From: a virus
IMG/VR virus record: IMGVR_UViG_3300006752_000230
Location: 1-23,722 of that record
Strand: one strand, 5' to 3'
DNA length: 23,722 bases
Part shown: positions 16,001 through 23,360 of the stretch, piece by piece
Layout of the letters: the number at the start of each line of letters is the position of its first letter
Numbering within the stretch: the stretch's first letter is position 1
The notes under the pieces: generated by a model
Seen by the model: only the letters and a program-made list of their open reading frames with translations
The model's database searches: none
Told to the model about the DNA's origin: nothing
Program-made: the position numbers and the translations under genes

Positions 16001-19000
16001 AACCAAGTAATTATAATTTTTATGCTTCGGGCTATAAAGCAAACTCGACTACTATTCCGCTTGCCGATTACCATGCAGACGATACACTTTCTTATAGAAA
16101 AGAGTTACCTATTGAGGGAACAGGGGTAGACCCCGTAGTTGGTGCTAAGTCGTATTTAATGACCCGTTATCCCGAATTTTATCATAACAGTATTTTTAAT
16201 TATGGTAGAATTTCAAAGGGTCCAGCACTCCTAATTGGTTCTCCTTCATTTAGATATGAACTTAATTGGGGTATGTATGATAATTATTCAGGACCCCTTC
16301 ATATATTTTCAGTAGGAGATATTTACCCCGAAAGTAAAAAGAATGTAAATAATATAGGGTTCACGGAAACCGCAACAGTGAATGGCATTTCGCAAACATA
16401 TAGCAGAAATTTAGAAGACTATTCGGTAGTTTTTAAAGGTGAAGAAAAGGGTTCGGAAAAAACTATTGTGCATGAAAATTGGCAGGGTAAGACTACCATA
16501 AAGAATAGACTTGATGATGATTATTTTTACAGAACTATACAAAGTACAACGGGAGATTTAAGAAGGGCAAATTTATTAAGATTAACGGAAGTCACTTATG
16601 ATTACTTATTTAATGAAGTCGATTTTGAAAATTATAAGATGAATAATTTTGGAACTGAAGAAACAAAATTAATACATAGGGGACATGATGGAACTACACA
16701 AAAAACATATTTAGTTAAATCATTTCCCGAAAGTGGATTTAGCCCCATACATATTACCTTAGCAGCAGATATTCCAACCGCAACCGATGGCAATAGAAGA
16801 ACTATTACTGTTAATGATGTAAGATTCTATAATGCAAGTTATAATTATTATTTATATACCGACCCCCATAGTAATGATACACAAGCATTAGAAACAGGAG
16901 GTATGCCTCAGTTTATCGGAAAGGTAGCAAGTGTTAATACCAGTACAGATGTTGTCACATTTGGTACAGATTACTCTACATCTGTTCAAGGTTATTCAAG
17001 TGGAGAAAAACTTTATGTTATCGTCAGTCCTCTTGATTTAACCACTCCAAGTATTTATTCAAATAATTATTATATTAACGCAGGGTTTGATAATCAACTT
17101 GCTCATACTATACAAAGTTTGACAAATGGTTTAACTTTAGATGATAACACCACTTATAATTATAATAAAGCATTGGCTATTACATCATATGGTGATGGTT
17201 TAGGAGATGATGATATTGGGTCAGATGTTTTAGATGGCGACGGTAATGCTTTAACAGGGGATATTTCAAATTCAAATAAAAAACCTTTGGATAGTATGAG
17301 TACAGAGAATTTAAATGCAATCTTACTTCCTAATCCATATAACATAGAAACATATAAAACTACATCATTTGGTACAAATCAAATGTTTTTGTGGAAAACA
17401 GATGCTAATTTTAATGGAAATACTGTCACAATTAGCGGTGCATCGCTTCTTGATTACTTTAGAGATACAGTAGGAGAAGTAGTAGGGGCAAGTTTTCTTA
17501 CAAATATTTCTAATTCTTTTGGCTCTACACCAGAATATAATATAGGGTCAACTGTTTCCTTTTCAATTTCAGGTGGTTTTAGTCGAATAACAAAAAATTC
17601 TGGAAGTGGCGGTGATTGGACCAGTTCTCGAATAGTAGCAGGTAATTATATAAACATTACAGGTGCTACGAATGCCGCTAATAATGGGGAGTTTTTGGTT
17701 TTATCAGTGCCTAATATTAATACAATTTATATTGATAACCCTAATTTAGTCGTAGATAATTTTAACGCTATCACTTGGTCTAAATCAGTTTTCACTGAAG
17801 ATACAGTAATAGAAATTTCAAATGTAGGTGTGGGATATGATGGTAATTATAAAATTGCTACTTTGACTAATACTCAATTTACTTTAGATACGGATAAGTC
17901 AGGAACTGCGGCAGCATTTGGGGCAAGTGCAGATAAAACAGATGTAATTATTAAACTATATCAATCTACGGGTTCAAATTCAAAAACTTTAGACACTATT
18001 ATACCTCATAGAATTTTACAGGACACTCTTCGTGATGATACAGTAGATACAAGTTTTGGATTTGATTATACAGGAACAAAATTAATAATTGCTGGTATTT
18101 GGTCTGGAAATGCAAGAGCAGTTTCACCAAGTATTACAGCAAATATATCGGGAGCAATGTATGACTTTGAACCAAAGAGAGTTATTTATAGAGATGTAAA
18201 CATAGTAGGAAAACAGTTTGCCTCATCAGCAAATGTCCGAATAGACGGAGTTTCTCATACTTTTAATAGAGGTAAATTTTTAGACTATGGTTATGATGGA
18301 GATGATAACGGTTTAGGTATTTTACAAAGAAATGAAGATACGGGTGGAGATGATTTTGCGGGTGTCACACCTGTTGAGATTTTATTTAAACCCTACATTG
18401 ATGTATCGGATTTTATAGTTCACGGAACCGCACTTGATGATTCACTGACAAGTTCCGAAAGAGTTCTTTCTATTACAATTAATCATTTAAATATGGGTAG
18501 GGGACAAACCCCAACTGATAATCACTGGATTCATTATTCAAATAATTTAACTGGGTATTACCTAAAGGGGGAAAAATTACATAAGATTATTTCACACACC
18601 GTATCTAAAGATACTACCACCTTTATTCATTATCTTAAAATAGACAATGCTTCGGGAATAACAGTAAGCAGTAATGGAACCACTAATTCTACTGATACAG
18701 ATGAATTAACATTGTTAAAAATAAATCAAATTTGCACATATGATTTTTCACCAAGGGAAATAGAACTTAATACATTATCAACTTTATATACAAGAAAACC
18801 CAGTACGAATCAAATGCTCGAAACAATAGCATCTGCAACACATTTTACTGGGGATAATGTGTCAAAGGGTAATGTTAAGAACGAAGGGGTTCGCTCTATG
18901 TATTGTCTCATTGAACCCGATGGCGGGGGAGGAGATTATTTAGTTCCGAGAGCAGATGCTGATATGTCTTATACAAATAGTTTTAATGACGGAACACATA

Positions 19001-20043
19001 GAATTTTAATGACAGATGGTGTAAATAGTCTTGAAACTGAAATGTTTGTAAGAGAATCTACTGATAAAATAGAATTTTTAAATATGAAAAAGATGGTAGG
19101 TTCACCTTCTATTGGAAGTATATTTACTATTACGGTAAATCAAAACCCGTCTTTTAGCCCTAAATCTTTATCTATATGTTCACCTTTTAACATTAGTCTT
19201 GATTCCGAAGATATTGTTGACGATATATTAACTTCCAAAGGAATTTCTTATACAAAAGACACAAGCACTGATAATTACTATATCGGTTCTAATTTTACAG
19301 GTGAAAATGCTTATGCTGCAATTAATAATGTATTGTCGTTTAAGAAAAAGAAATTAACCATAGATGGTAATACTATACGGGTAGTTTCAAATGAAGAAGA
19401 AAAAGAATATAGAAGTATTGAATTTAATGAAGAAGATAATATCCATAAAATTTCGAGCATTAAAAAAGATAAATCATTATACGATAACTTTAACGAAGTA
19501 GTGGTATTTGGTGACGGCGTAAAGGGAACTGCTAAAAATTACAGAGAAATTAAAAAACGAGGTTCAAAAACTAAGGAGGTATATGATTTTTCATTAGTCA
19601 CTAATACACAAGTATCAGAAAAGGCCCAACAACTTTTAAAATTCTACACAAGCCTACAATCTGCAATACAAATAGAAGTCGGTGATAAGATACCACTACT
19701 GCAACCCGGAAATATCGTATCAGTTTATTACCCCTCGGAGGGAATATTTAGAAACGACTATATGGTTATTGAGATTGAAAAGACTATTGGAATGCCGACC
19801 AAGTTATTACTCGGAGAATATAACCGTGACTTAGCAAATACCTTTACAATGTTAATTTCGGAAACACGCAATTTACAAGGTAGGGCAAAGCAAAAAGTTT
19901 ATACGAGTGTGACCTCTCCTAATATTGATATACAGTCACTACGAGTTAAGTTTGTTAAGGCGACAATAACTAAGACTAATTCAACTGCGACAGAATTAGG
20001 ATTTACATACACATTAGGATTCAATACGGGGATGGGACTATGA
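13066..20043 (+). CDS. Giant tail hub / tip protein with host-contact insertions
   Basis: 2325 residues, the largest gene here. The C-terminal region (about 2040-2325) has a tail-hub pattern: a helix D-S-E-D-I-V-D-D-I-L, then A-Y-A-A-I-N-N-V-L, N-E-V-V-V-F-G-D-G-V, a helix with Q-V-S-E-K-A-Q-Q-L-L, then L-Q-P-G-N-I-V-S-V-Y-Y and a final strand M-P-T-K-L-L-L-G. This matches the gp27/late-control-D type of hub protein. An earlier hub-like piece, I-S-G-R-D-E-I-A-T-L-L, is near residue 605, so about 1,400 residues seem inserted between two parts of one hub fold. The insert and the N-terminal 580 residues are Asn/Thr/Ser/Tyr-rich beta structure, as in receptor-binding modules. Residues about 230-265 resemble a fibronectin-type strand pattern. 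No catalytic motif was found by eye. Confidence 0.72.
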   Translation: MADDVYVFNEGQAIPTDFTATPSAGTFNRNTSVNPNIITEDGTNTTALGIHCYEIHSDSASSMGSGTVSSSKVNRLYPLNTTIESYAENKFDSTNYRVIIDTDSATGLKEGSHLLGSSSCTRDYFIVIYADDIYKHHVAKITEQTLYEGNFYKFDFTPSLKENISAGTKVAIYQGPLETDNVVAVGYGLLNDPDPSSGTNTTDERHDKYVNVSRPTFYFYEGDSLEPNTKYTVLKTSTNSTGPQVSVFKTAPITSDKLLDKSFFTHTAVIVDVNKSNDDDVSQPKGINSYTAVGSNYTFAKETYAQSSLNIYDSDLGFNTYLQFVDSPERTQLLSTPYHLNTSKTVTTRGNQFEAKYYDTERILEHKIRDYEDIKIKEIIHTQNVSTIPESALPGVFSRKSSTTIEVTGLLVGQDLRTLLYDASTGVFEPFFVDNYYYECAYAVATAISAPVDGVQTITISNSRAVTSNFWSGSASVHTFSDKTAYRKFYSRVTGTILIGHEIDTEYDGTTITRNGITLTEKESDIYNLEYSIQGTNYGRVLNVSKGDKNNGYVTLVSEPSSSYFSTYTSPLSGNLIVSKTVFEGKVESKETSVESTGAFKLSISGRDEIATLLNTPVNRNYTYSQEYIYSTFNPYNTNYTDTGEDVSSISGAVITATNTVTGLVFGDVLYCKSGGSSQSTGDYYYLLGVVKSVSGANITLVKDCYFTTPDSLYTGEDTVVGTTIFKANRTLLAGKTLETSLRTNQRATTLIGTADKGAVFTDGKYFNYGLLNSSDDSSQYSDTERLTALGSGGNTNGIDIDNLLNTVNTSTIYFDSPVGFDFEHHTISSMVDFPILNSVDLKNGLTQYEIGYVSPIVLGRIETTNINDDFIDTELLSQNLRKGHNIHLINGQGMRLGGYLHLLNNELNADKSPKTFNNIFQDDSAFGSTKKSQYATRFNTPIWRYSNLSKSKLLRRRTHGISISGTSGVHSNNNHYEKPSNYNFYASGYKANSTTIPLADYHADDTLSYRKELPIEGTGVDPVVGAKSYLMTRYPEFYHNSIFNYGRISKGPALLIGSPSFRYELNWGMYDNYSGPLHIFSVGDIYPESKKNVNNIGFTETATVNGISQTYSRNLEDYSVVFKGEEKGSEKTIVHENWQGKTTIKNRLDDDYFYRTIQSTTGDLRRANLLRLTEVTYDYLFNEVDFENYKMNNFGTEETKLIHRGHDGTTQKTYLVKSFPESGFSPIHITLAADIPTATDGNRRTITVNDVRFYNASYNYYLYTDPHSNDTQALETGGMPQFIGKVASVNTSTDVVTFGTDYSTSVQGYSSGEKLYVIVSPLDLTTPSIYSNNYYINAGFDNQLAHTIQSLTNGLTLDDNTTYNYNKALAITSYGDGLGDDDIGSDVLDGDGNALTGDISNSNKKPLDSMSTENLNAILLPNPYNIETYKTTSFGTNQMFLWKTDANFNGNTVTISGASLLDYFRDTVGEVVGASFLTNISNSFGSTPEYNIGSTVSFSISGGFSRITKNSGSGGDWTSSRIVAGNYINITGATNAANNGEFLVLSVPNINTIYIDNPNLVVDNFNAITWSKSVFTEDTVIEISNVGVGYDGNYKIATLTNTQFTLDTDKSGTAAAFGASADKTDVIIKLYQSTGSNSKTLDTIIPHRILQDTLRDDTVDTSFGFDYTGTKLIIAGIWSGNARAVSPSITANISGAMYDFEPKRVIYRDVNIVGKQFASSANVRIDGVSHTFNRGKFLDYGYDGDDNGLGILQRNEDTGGDDFAGVTPVEILFKPYIDVSDFIVHGTALDDSLTSSERVLSITINHLNMGRGQTPTDNHWIHYSNNLTGYYLKGEKLHKIISHTVSKDTTTFIHYLKIDNASGITVSSNGTTNSTDTDELTLLKINQICTYDFSPREIELNTLSTLYTRKPSTNQMLETIASATHFTGDNVSKGNVKNEGVRSMYCLIEPDGGGGDYLVPRADADMSYTNSFNDGTHRILMTDGVNSLETEMFVRESTDKIEFLNMKKMVGSPSIGSIFTITVNQNPSFSPKSLSICSPFNISLDSEDIVDDILTSKGISYTKDTSTDNYYIGSNFTGENAYAAINNVLSFKKKKLTIDGNTIRVVSNEEEKEYRSIEFNEEDNIHKISSIKKDKSLYDNFNEVVVFGDGVKGTAKNYREIKKRGSKTKEVYDFSLVTNTQVSEKAQQLLKFYTSLQSAIQIEVGDKIPLLQPGNIVSVYYPSEGIFRNDYMVIEIEKTIGMPTKLLLGEYNRDLANTFTMLISETRNLQGRAKQKVYTSVTSPNIDIQSLRVKFVKATITKTNSTATELGFTYTLGFNTGMGL

Positions 20044-20393
20044 TAACAGCAGAAGGAAAAACAAATTTAAGAGACCATATTATCTCAACCTTTACACACT
20101 TTCAGGTGGGAACAGGTGGGGATTCAACAAATCCTAATGCGGGAGATTTAGATTCACCTTTAGGTTTAAAGGCTACAATTTCAAGTGCAAGTGGACAAGT
20201 CATTTCAAGTGGAGAAACTTCAATTGATTTTTCATTTACTATATTGGGTTCTGCGTATGTTGGTAATACAATTAAGGAAGTAGGCATATTTGATTCGGGG
20301 AATACTTTATTAGTTCGAGTTAATTATGATGGAATAGGACCACTTACAAGTTCGGATGAAGTAGAGTTTATAATTACGGTGGAGGTAGATTAA
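20040..20393 (+). CDS. Small tail tip / fibre-attachment protein
   Basis: 117 residues; the ATG overlaps the stop of the hub gene (ATGA). It has a helix at the N-terminus (E-G-K-T-N-L-R-D-H-I-I), then F-Q-V-G-T-G-G-D-S-T-N-P, D-S-P-L-G-L-K, a strand I-D-F-S-F-T-I, and N-T-I-K-E-V-G-I-F followed by L-L-V-R-V-N and a final strand V-E-F-I-I-T-V-E-V. This order, a helix then V-G-T-G, D-x-x-L and E-x-G-I-F, is common in small phage tail proteins that lie next to fibres and help to attach them. The function is inferred from this pattern and from its position between hub and fibre. Catalysis is not expected. Confidence 0.65.
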   Translation: MITAEGKTNLRDHIISTFTHFQVGTGGDSTNPNAGDLDSPLGLKATISSASGQVISSGETSIDFSFTILGSAYVGNTIKEVGIFDSGNTLLVRVNYDGIGPLTSSDEVEFIITVEVD

Positions 20394-21883
20394 TGGTAGC
20401 AAATGCAGGAAAAATAACAACGATGGGTGGAACTACTGGATTAGTGGACCAAACGGATAAAATGCACACGGGAATTTTAAAAGCATTAGAAGCGTATAAC
20501 AAAGAAGATATTTGTATCAGTCATGCAGGTTTTACTATTACAGACGGAGGGGCTTATACTCAATATAATTTACTGCAACCAATTCAGTTTAGAACGCGAG
20601 GGCAATTTAAACTATATGAGACTAATATTTCTGTAACCTATGATACTACTACAACGACAGCAAAACCAACTGCGACTCAAACACAACACCCTAATTATAC
20701 TCGCTATGATTTGATTTCTATGACTCCTGCTGATACACCTACTTTGGTAATTACATTAGGAACTTTAAATGGTGCTAATGGCTTAGTTCCTGACCTACCC
20801 GCAGGTAATATTCCTATTGCATTAATTGAAGTTACGGCAGGAACAGACCCTGATAAGATTGATTATAATTTACAATTATATACATTAGATTTAAACGCCG
20901 ATGTTTATTTAGGAAAATTTAAAATTAAAGGCGACCAAACAGTGGGGGCTGGACAAGATGGATATGTTTTGACTTATGACAATTCTGATGGAAAGGTCTC
21001 ATTAGCAGAAGCGGCAGGAGGTAGTTTAGATATTGATGGTTATTCAGCATTAGGAGGAACTGGCCTACACCAAACACAAGACCATTTTGTATTTTCCGAT
21101 AATGGAACAGAAAAGAAAATTACATTTTCTAATTTAGAAGATGCCGTATTTGGAAATGTTTCGGGAGATATAGCAATTGCGGCTGGAGGTGCGGCTACAA
21201 TACAAGCAAACAGCGTTGCATTAGGAACAGATACAACAGGAAATTATATGACGAATGTTTCTGCTGGAACGGGAATAGATGTGACCCATACTCCGGCTGA
21301 GGGTTCAACGGCTACTGTTGCAGTAGATGTTTCGGACTTTATGACTAATGGTGCTAATAATAGAATAGTTACTGCTACAAGCGCAGATGCGATGAATGCA
21401 GAAGCAAATGCTACTTTTGATGGTTCTACATTAGCAATCACAGGTGCTATTACTGCAACTACAACAATTACAGGTGCTACAACTACGGGAACAACAAGTT
21501 TAGTCACAAATGGATTATTACAACAACAACCAGAAGCCTTAGATATGAGTACATCACCAGTGATGTCAGGAACTAAAAGTATTGTTTATGTTTTTGATAT
21601 ATCGGGTACAGGGCCACCGAATCAAGTTGAATTGCCAAACCCTACTGCAAATCCTAATGCAGTATTTACAATTCGTAATTTTGGTTCAAATCCAATAACA
21701 ATTGTTGTAGCGGGTGGTGCGCCTATTGACGGCAATATATTAACGGGTACTGGTGCAACCCATCACGCTTTAATTACTACCCCCAATCAAATTGATTTAC
21801 CGGTAGGACAACATGTGACAGTTCAAGCAGTAGATGATTCGATAACGCCATTAATAACGGGTTATTATATCATAGGAAACTGA
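20393..21883 (+). CDS. Tail fibre / receptor-binding protein
   Basis: 496 residues; the start overlaps the upstream stop (TAATG). The N-terminal 190 residues are beta-rich and include H-A-G-F-T-I-T-D-G-G. The central part has G-Y-S-A-L-G-G-T-G-L-H-Q, F-S-D-N-G-T-E-K-K-I-T-F-S-N-L-E-D and G-N-V-S-G-D-I-A-I-A-A-G-G, a pattern widely seen in phage fibres. It is followed by low-complexity Thr/Ala/Gly repeats (I-T-G-A-I-T-A-T-T-T-I-T-G-A-T-T). The C-terminal 120 residues form a distinct globular beta domain (V-F-T-I-R-N-F-G, I-D-L-P-V-G-Q-H-V-T-V), probably the receptor-binding tip. The 5' half probably attaches to the tip complex. It is the last virion gene before the lysis genes. Confidence 0.75.
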   Translation: MVANAGKITTMGGTTGLVDQTDKMHTGILKALEAYNKEDICISHAGFTITDGGAYTQYNLLQPIQFRTRGQFKLYETNISVTYDTTTTTAKPTATQTQHPNYTRYDLISMTPADTPTLVITLGTLNGANGLVPDLPAGNIPIALIEVTAGTDPDKIDYNLQLYTLDLNADVYLGKFKIKGDQTVGAGQDGYVLTYDNSDGKVSLAEAAGGSLDIDGYSALGGTGLHQTQDHFVFSDNGTEKKITFSNLEDAVFGNVSGDIAIAAGGAATIQANSVALGTDTTGNYMTNVSAGTGIDVTHTPAEGSTATVAVDVSDFMTNGANNRIVTATSADAMNAEANATFDGSTLAITGAITATTTITGATTTGTTSLVTNGLLQQQPEALDMSTSPVMSGTKSIVYVFDISGTGPPNQVELPNPTANPNAVFTIRNFGSNPITIVVAGGAPIDGNILTGTGATHHALITTPNQIDLPVGQHVTVQAVDDSITPLITGYYIIGN

Positions 21884-21938
21884 TGTAATGGAAAAATATT
21901 AAATAGTCGTTATTAGTTCGTTTATAATAGTGGTAGCC
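21884..21938 (+). promoter_or_regulatory. Possible promoter before the lysis genes
   Basis: This 55-base gap is the longest untranslated interval in the plus-strand operon and is very AT-rich. It contains an AATATTAAA box at about 21895-21903, suitably spaced for an archaeal TATA element with a short leader. It also holds TATAAT at 21923-21928, a perfect bacterial -10 box lying ten bases before the ATG at 21939, with only a poor -35. Either could start a separate lysis transcript; neither is decisive in DNA of this composition. Confidence 0.3.
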
Positions 21939-22148
21939 ATGTCGGATTTAGATGAAGTCCTTGAAAGAGATTCGGATGGTAAGATTAATTGGCTTGTCTC
22001 GAAAGTGAATGACATTGATACACGAGTTCACACTATTGAAACAAACCATTTATTTCACATGGAAAAGGACATGGCTATGCTACGAAAAGGAGTTTATATT
22101 CTTGCCGCAATCGGTATTACATATTTAACAGGGGTGCAATTAATATGA
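21939..22148 (+). CDS. XhlA-like membrane protein, holin accessory candidate
   Basis: 69 residues from the ATG at 21939; a GTG at 21930 is also in frame but has no better ribosome site. Residues 15-45 are a charged amphipathic helix (V-N-D-I-D-T-R-V-H-T-I-E-T-N) with coiled-coil character. Residues 51-67 form one membrane segment (G-V-Y-I-L-A-A-I-G-I-T-Y-L-T-G-V). A coiled coil followed by one C-terminal membrane span and almost no tail is the layout of XhlA-type haemolysin/holin partners. It is placed after the fibre gene, as lysis genes usually are, and its stop overlaps the next start. The role in lysis is inferred from layout and context. Confidence 0.6.
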   Translation: MSDLDEVLERDSDGKINWLVSKVNDIDTRVHTIETNHLFHMEKDMAMLRKGVYILAAIGITYLTGVQLI

Positions 22149-22408
22149 CATGGGAAGCAATTCTAAAAGGCGTAAAGGTTCGACCAAAGCATTTAGATTT
22201 ATTGGTTGAGTTTATTGAAATGCTGCAAGAGCCTGTAAAGCCTACCGAGTTTATTTCTTTTATGGATGAAAGAAACTTGTCAAATGTTCCTTCAGCGGGT
22301 CCAGTAAAAGTAGCCGCAAAAAAAGACAATAGATTTAATTTTCACGGCACAGGTAGAGATTTAAAAATAGGACTTGAAGGAGTCCACCAAGTATTAGGGG
22401 ATGAATAA
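22145..22408 (+). CDS. Tagged accessory protein 5 (MTWEAILK start) in the lysis region
   Basis: 87 residues; the ATG overlaps the previous stop (ATGA). The tag is W-E-A-I-L-K. A helix follows (H-L-D-L-L-V-E-F-I-E-M-L), then P-V-K-P-T-E-F-I-S-F-M-D-E, a polar linker, and a short segment N-R-F-N-F-H-G-T-G-R-D-L-K. No membrane span and no lytic enzyme motif are seen. It sits between the two membrane proteins of the lysis region, so a tag-bearing protein occurs far from the other cluster near the neck genes. The family is not recognised. A regulator of lysis or a late virion-associated protein are both possible (inference). Confidence 0.87.
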   Translation: MTWEAILKGVKVRPKHLDLLVEFIEMLQEPVKPTEFISFMDERNLSNVPSAGPVKVAAKKDNRFNFHGTGRDLKIGLEGVHQVLGDE

Positions 22409-22409
22409 A

Positions 22410-22853
22410 ATGAATAAAAATAAAGACACATTTAATGACCGAATGGTAAAGCGAACAGTATTGCCAGCAATTTATCTATGGCTTCTTGCCGCAGGTTCAG
22501 TAGTGGCTATGGGTATTTTGAAACCCGATGTAGTATTGAATAATCTTGATGGATTTATTGCTCTTATCGCAATTATCGGAGGAACAGCCGCACCTGCCCT
22601 TTCAACAGTTTTGCGTATGTGGGAATCGGAACAGACTATTGAGATTGATAATATGGGTGTTGAAATGGAACACGAGCGTGACCGTGATGCACTAAAGAAG
22701 CAACACTTAATTGACTTAGAAAAAATTCAACAGAAGCACGAACATGCTTTATCTACCGCCGCTCAAGAACATCAGCATATTGTTGAAAAGCATAAAGAGA
22801 CTATTGTTAAACTTACACCTATCCATAAGATGGGCGAAGATACTGAGGAATGA
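22410..22853 (+). CDS. Two-membrane-span holin candidate with coiled-coil tail
   Basis: 147 residues from the ATG at 22410, chosen because GGGGATGA at 22397-22404 lies at normal spacing; an ATG at 22401 would add three residues and overlap the upstream stop. There are two membrane segments at about 16-37 (A-I-Y-L-W-L-L-A-A-G-S) and 47-67 (F-I-A-L-I-A-I-I-G-G-T-A). A long, His-rich charged coiled coil follows (about 80-135, with E-K-I-Q-Q-K-H-E-H-A) and the C-terminus is acidic. Two spans with short ends and a soluble helical tail fit a holin. The neighbour is XhlA-like. The tail is longer than in most class II holins, so another membrane role cannot be excluded. Confidence 0.6.
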   Translation: MNKNKDTFNDRMVKRTVLPAIYLWLLAAGSVVAMGILKPDVVLNNLDGFIALIAIIGGTAAPALSTVLRMWESEQTIEIDNMGVEMEHERDRDALKKQHLIDLEKIQQKHEHALSTAAQEHQHIVEKHKETIVKLTPIHKMGEDTEE

Positions 22854-22855
22854 AT

Positions 22856-23005
22856 ATGTGGCGAGATACTTTAAAAAAGGATGCTGAAACATATTTTAAA
22901 GAAAAAATTGCTGAGTATGAGCGCAGGTTAAAAAGAGACCCGAATGACGACAAGGCTAAAGATGCCTTGAAATATTATAAAGAACAATTAGGTGAAGAAG
23001 AATGA
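22856..23005 (+). CDS. Tagged micro-protein (MWRDTLKK start)
   Basis: 49 residues. The ATG at 22856 follows GAGGAATGA, in which the TGA (22851-22853) is the stop of the holin candidate. The tag is W-R-D-T-L-K, with Thr for the usual Ile. The rest is a single charged helix (E-K-I-A-E-Y-E-R-R-L-K-R, then K-A-K-D-A-L-K-Y-Y-K-E-Q-L), likely a helical hairpin with D-P-N-D-D at the turn. The stop overlaps the next start (ATGA). No family is recognised. It is unlikely to be spurious because spacing, tag and overlap all agree. Confidence 0.8.
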   Translation: MWRDTLKKDAETYFKEKIAEYERRLKRDPNDDKAKDALKYYKEQLGEEE

Positions 23006-23109
23006 CTCGTTGTAATTATTTAGATGCTTGGTTTGATGAACAATCAAAGATAGTAGATAAAGAAGAAAAGAAAACTAAAAAAGATTTTGTCACTGGTGAA
23101 AAGAAATGA
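23002..23109 (+). CDS. Micro-protein, 35 residues, untagged
   Basis: The ATG overlaps the preceding stop and the gene's own stop overlaps the following ATG, both as ATGA. The peptide starts M-T-R-C-N-Y-L-D-A-W-F-D-E-Q and continues as a Lys/Glu-rich segment ending T-G-E-K-K. It has a single Cys and no membrane span. It lacks the W-x-x-I-L-K tag. Being chained by ATGA overlaps on both sides is the main support for translation. The function is unknown. Confidence 0.65.
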   Translation: MTRCNYLDAWFDEQSKIVDKEEKKTKKDFVTGEKK

Positions 23110-23282
23110 GTTGGGAGAACATTCTAAAATACAATCGAGAGCATTATGTTCGTGCAGGTCGTAAGCATAATGACCCTGAAACAATTAGTGTTCATCAAAG
23201 AATTTTAGAAATAGTTAATGACAATAATATTCCAAGAAGAGAATTAGGTCAACGAATAAAAGATATTTTAGAAGAGGAATAA
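23106..23282 (+). CDS. Tagged micro-protein (MSWENILK start)
   Basis: 58 residues. The ATG overlaps the previous stop (ATGA). The tag is W-E-N-I-L-K, followed by Y-N-R-E-H-Y-V-R-A-G-R-K and a helical C-terminal half (V-H-Q-R-I-L-E-I-V-N, then R-E-L-G-Q-R-I-K-D-I-L). The helix pair could be a tiny helix-turn-helix-like bundle, but no clear DNA-binding motif is seen. This is the last plus-strand gene before the convergent terminator region. The family is not recognised. Confidence 0.82.
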   Translation: MSWENILKYNREHYVRAGRKHNDPETISVHQRILEIVNDNNIPRRELGQRIKDILEEE

Positions 23283-23317
23283 CTTTAGGCTAAAAAATGA
23301 AATCGAAAAATTTGCAT

Positions 23318-23345
23318 AAAAAAAAGCCCCGACCCCCTACGGGGC
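23318..23345 (-). terminator. Intrinsic hairpin / T-run terminator of the minus-strand gene
   Basis: Read on the minus strand, GCCCCG (23345-23340) pairs with CGGGGC (23331-23326) around an eight-base loop, and the stem is followed directly by eight T (23325-23318). It lies about 65 bases after the exonuclease stop at 23410, the right place and strand. On the plus strand the same stem is not followed by a T run. Confidence 0.8.
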
Positions 23346-23360
23346 CGAGGCCAAAAAAAG

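Noticed and set aside
21244-21507. Minus-strand ORF of 87 residues rich in Val/Ala opposite the fibre gene
   Set aside because: It is the antisense of Thr/Ala repeat codons in the fibre gene. The hydrophobic look comes from reverse reading of ACA/ACT/GCA runs, and no promoter or ribosome site is present.
20393-21883. Fibre repeats as a diversity-generating target (VR/TR system)
   Set aside because: No second near-identical template repeat and no reverse transcriptase gene are visible in the window; the repeats are ordinary low-complexity fibre sequence.
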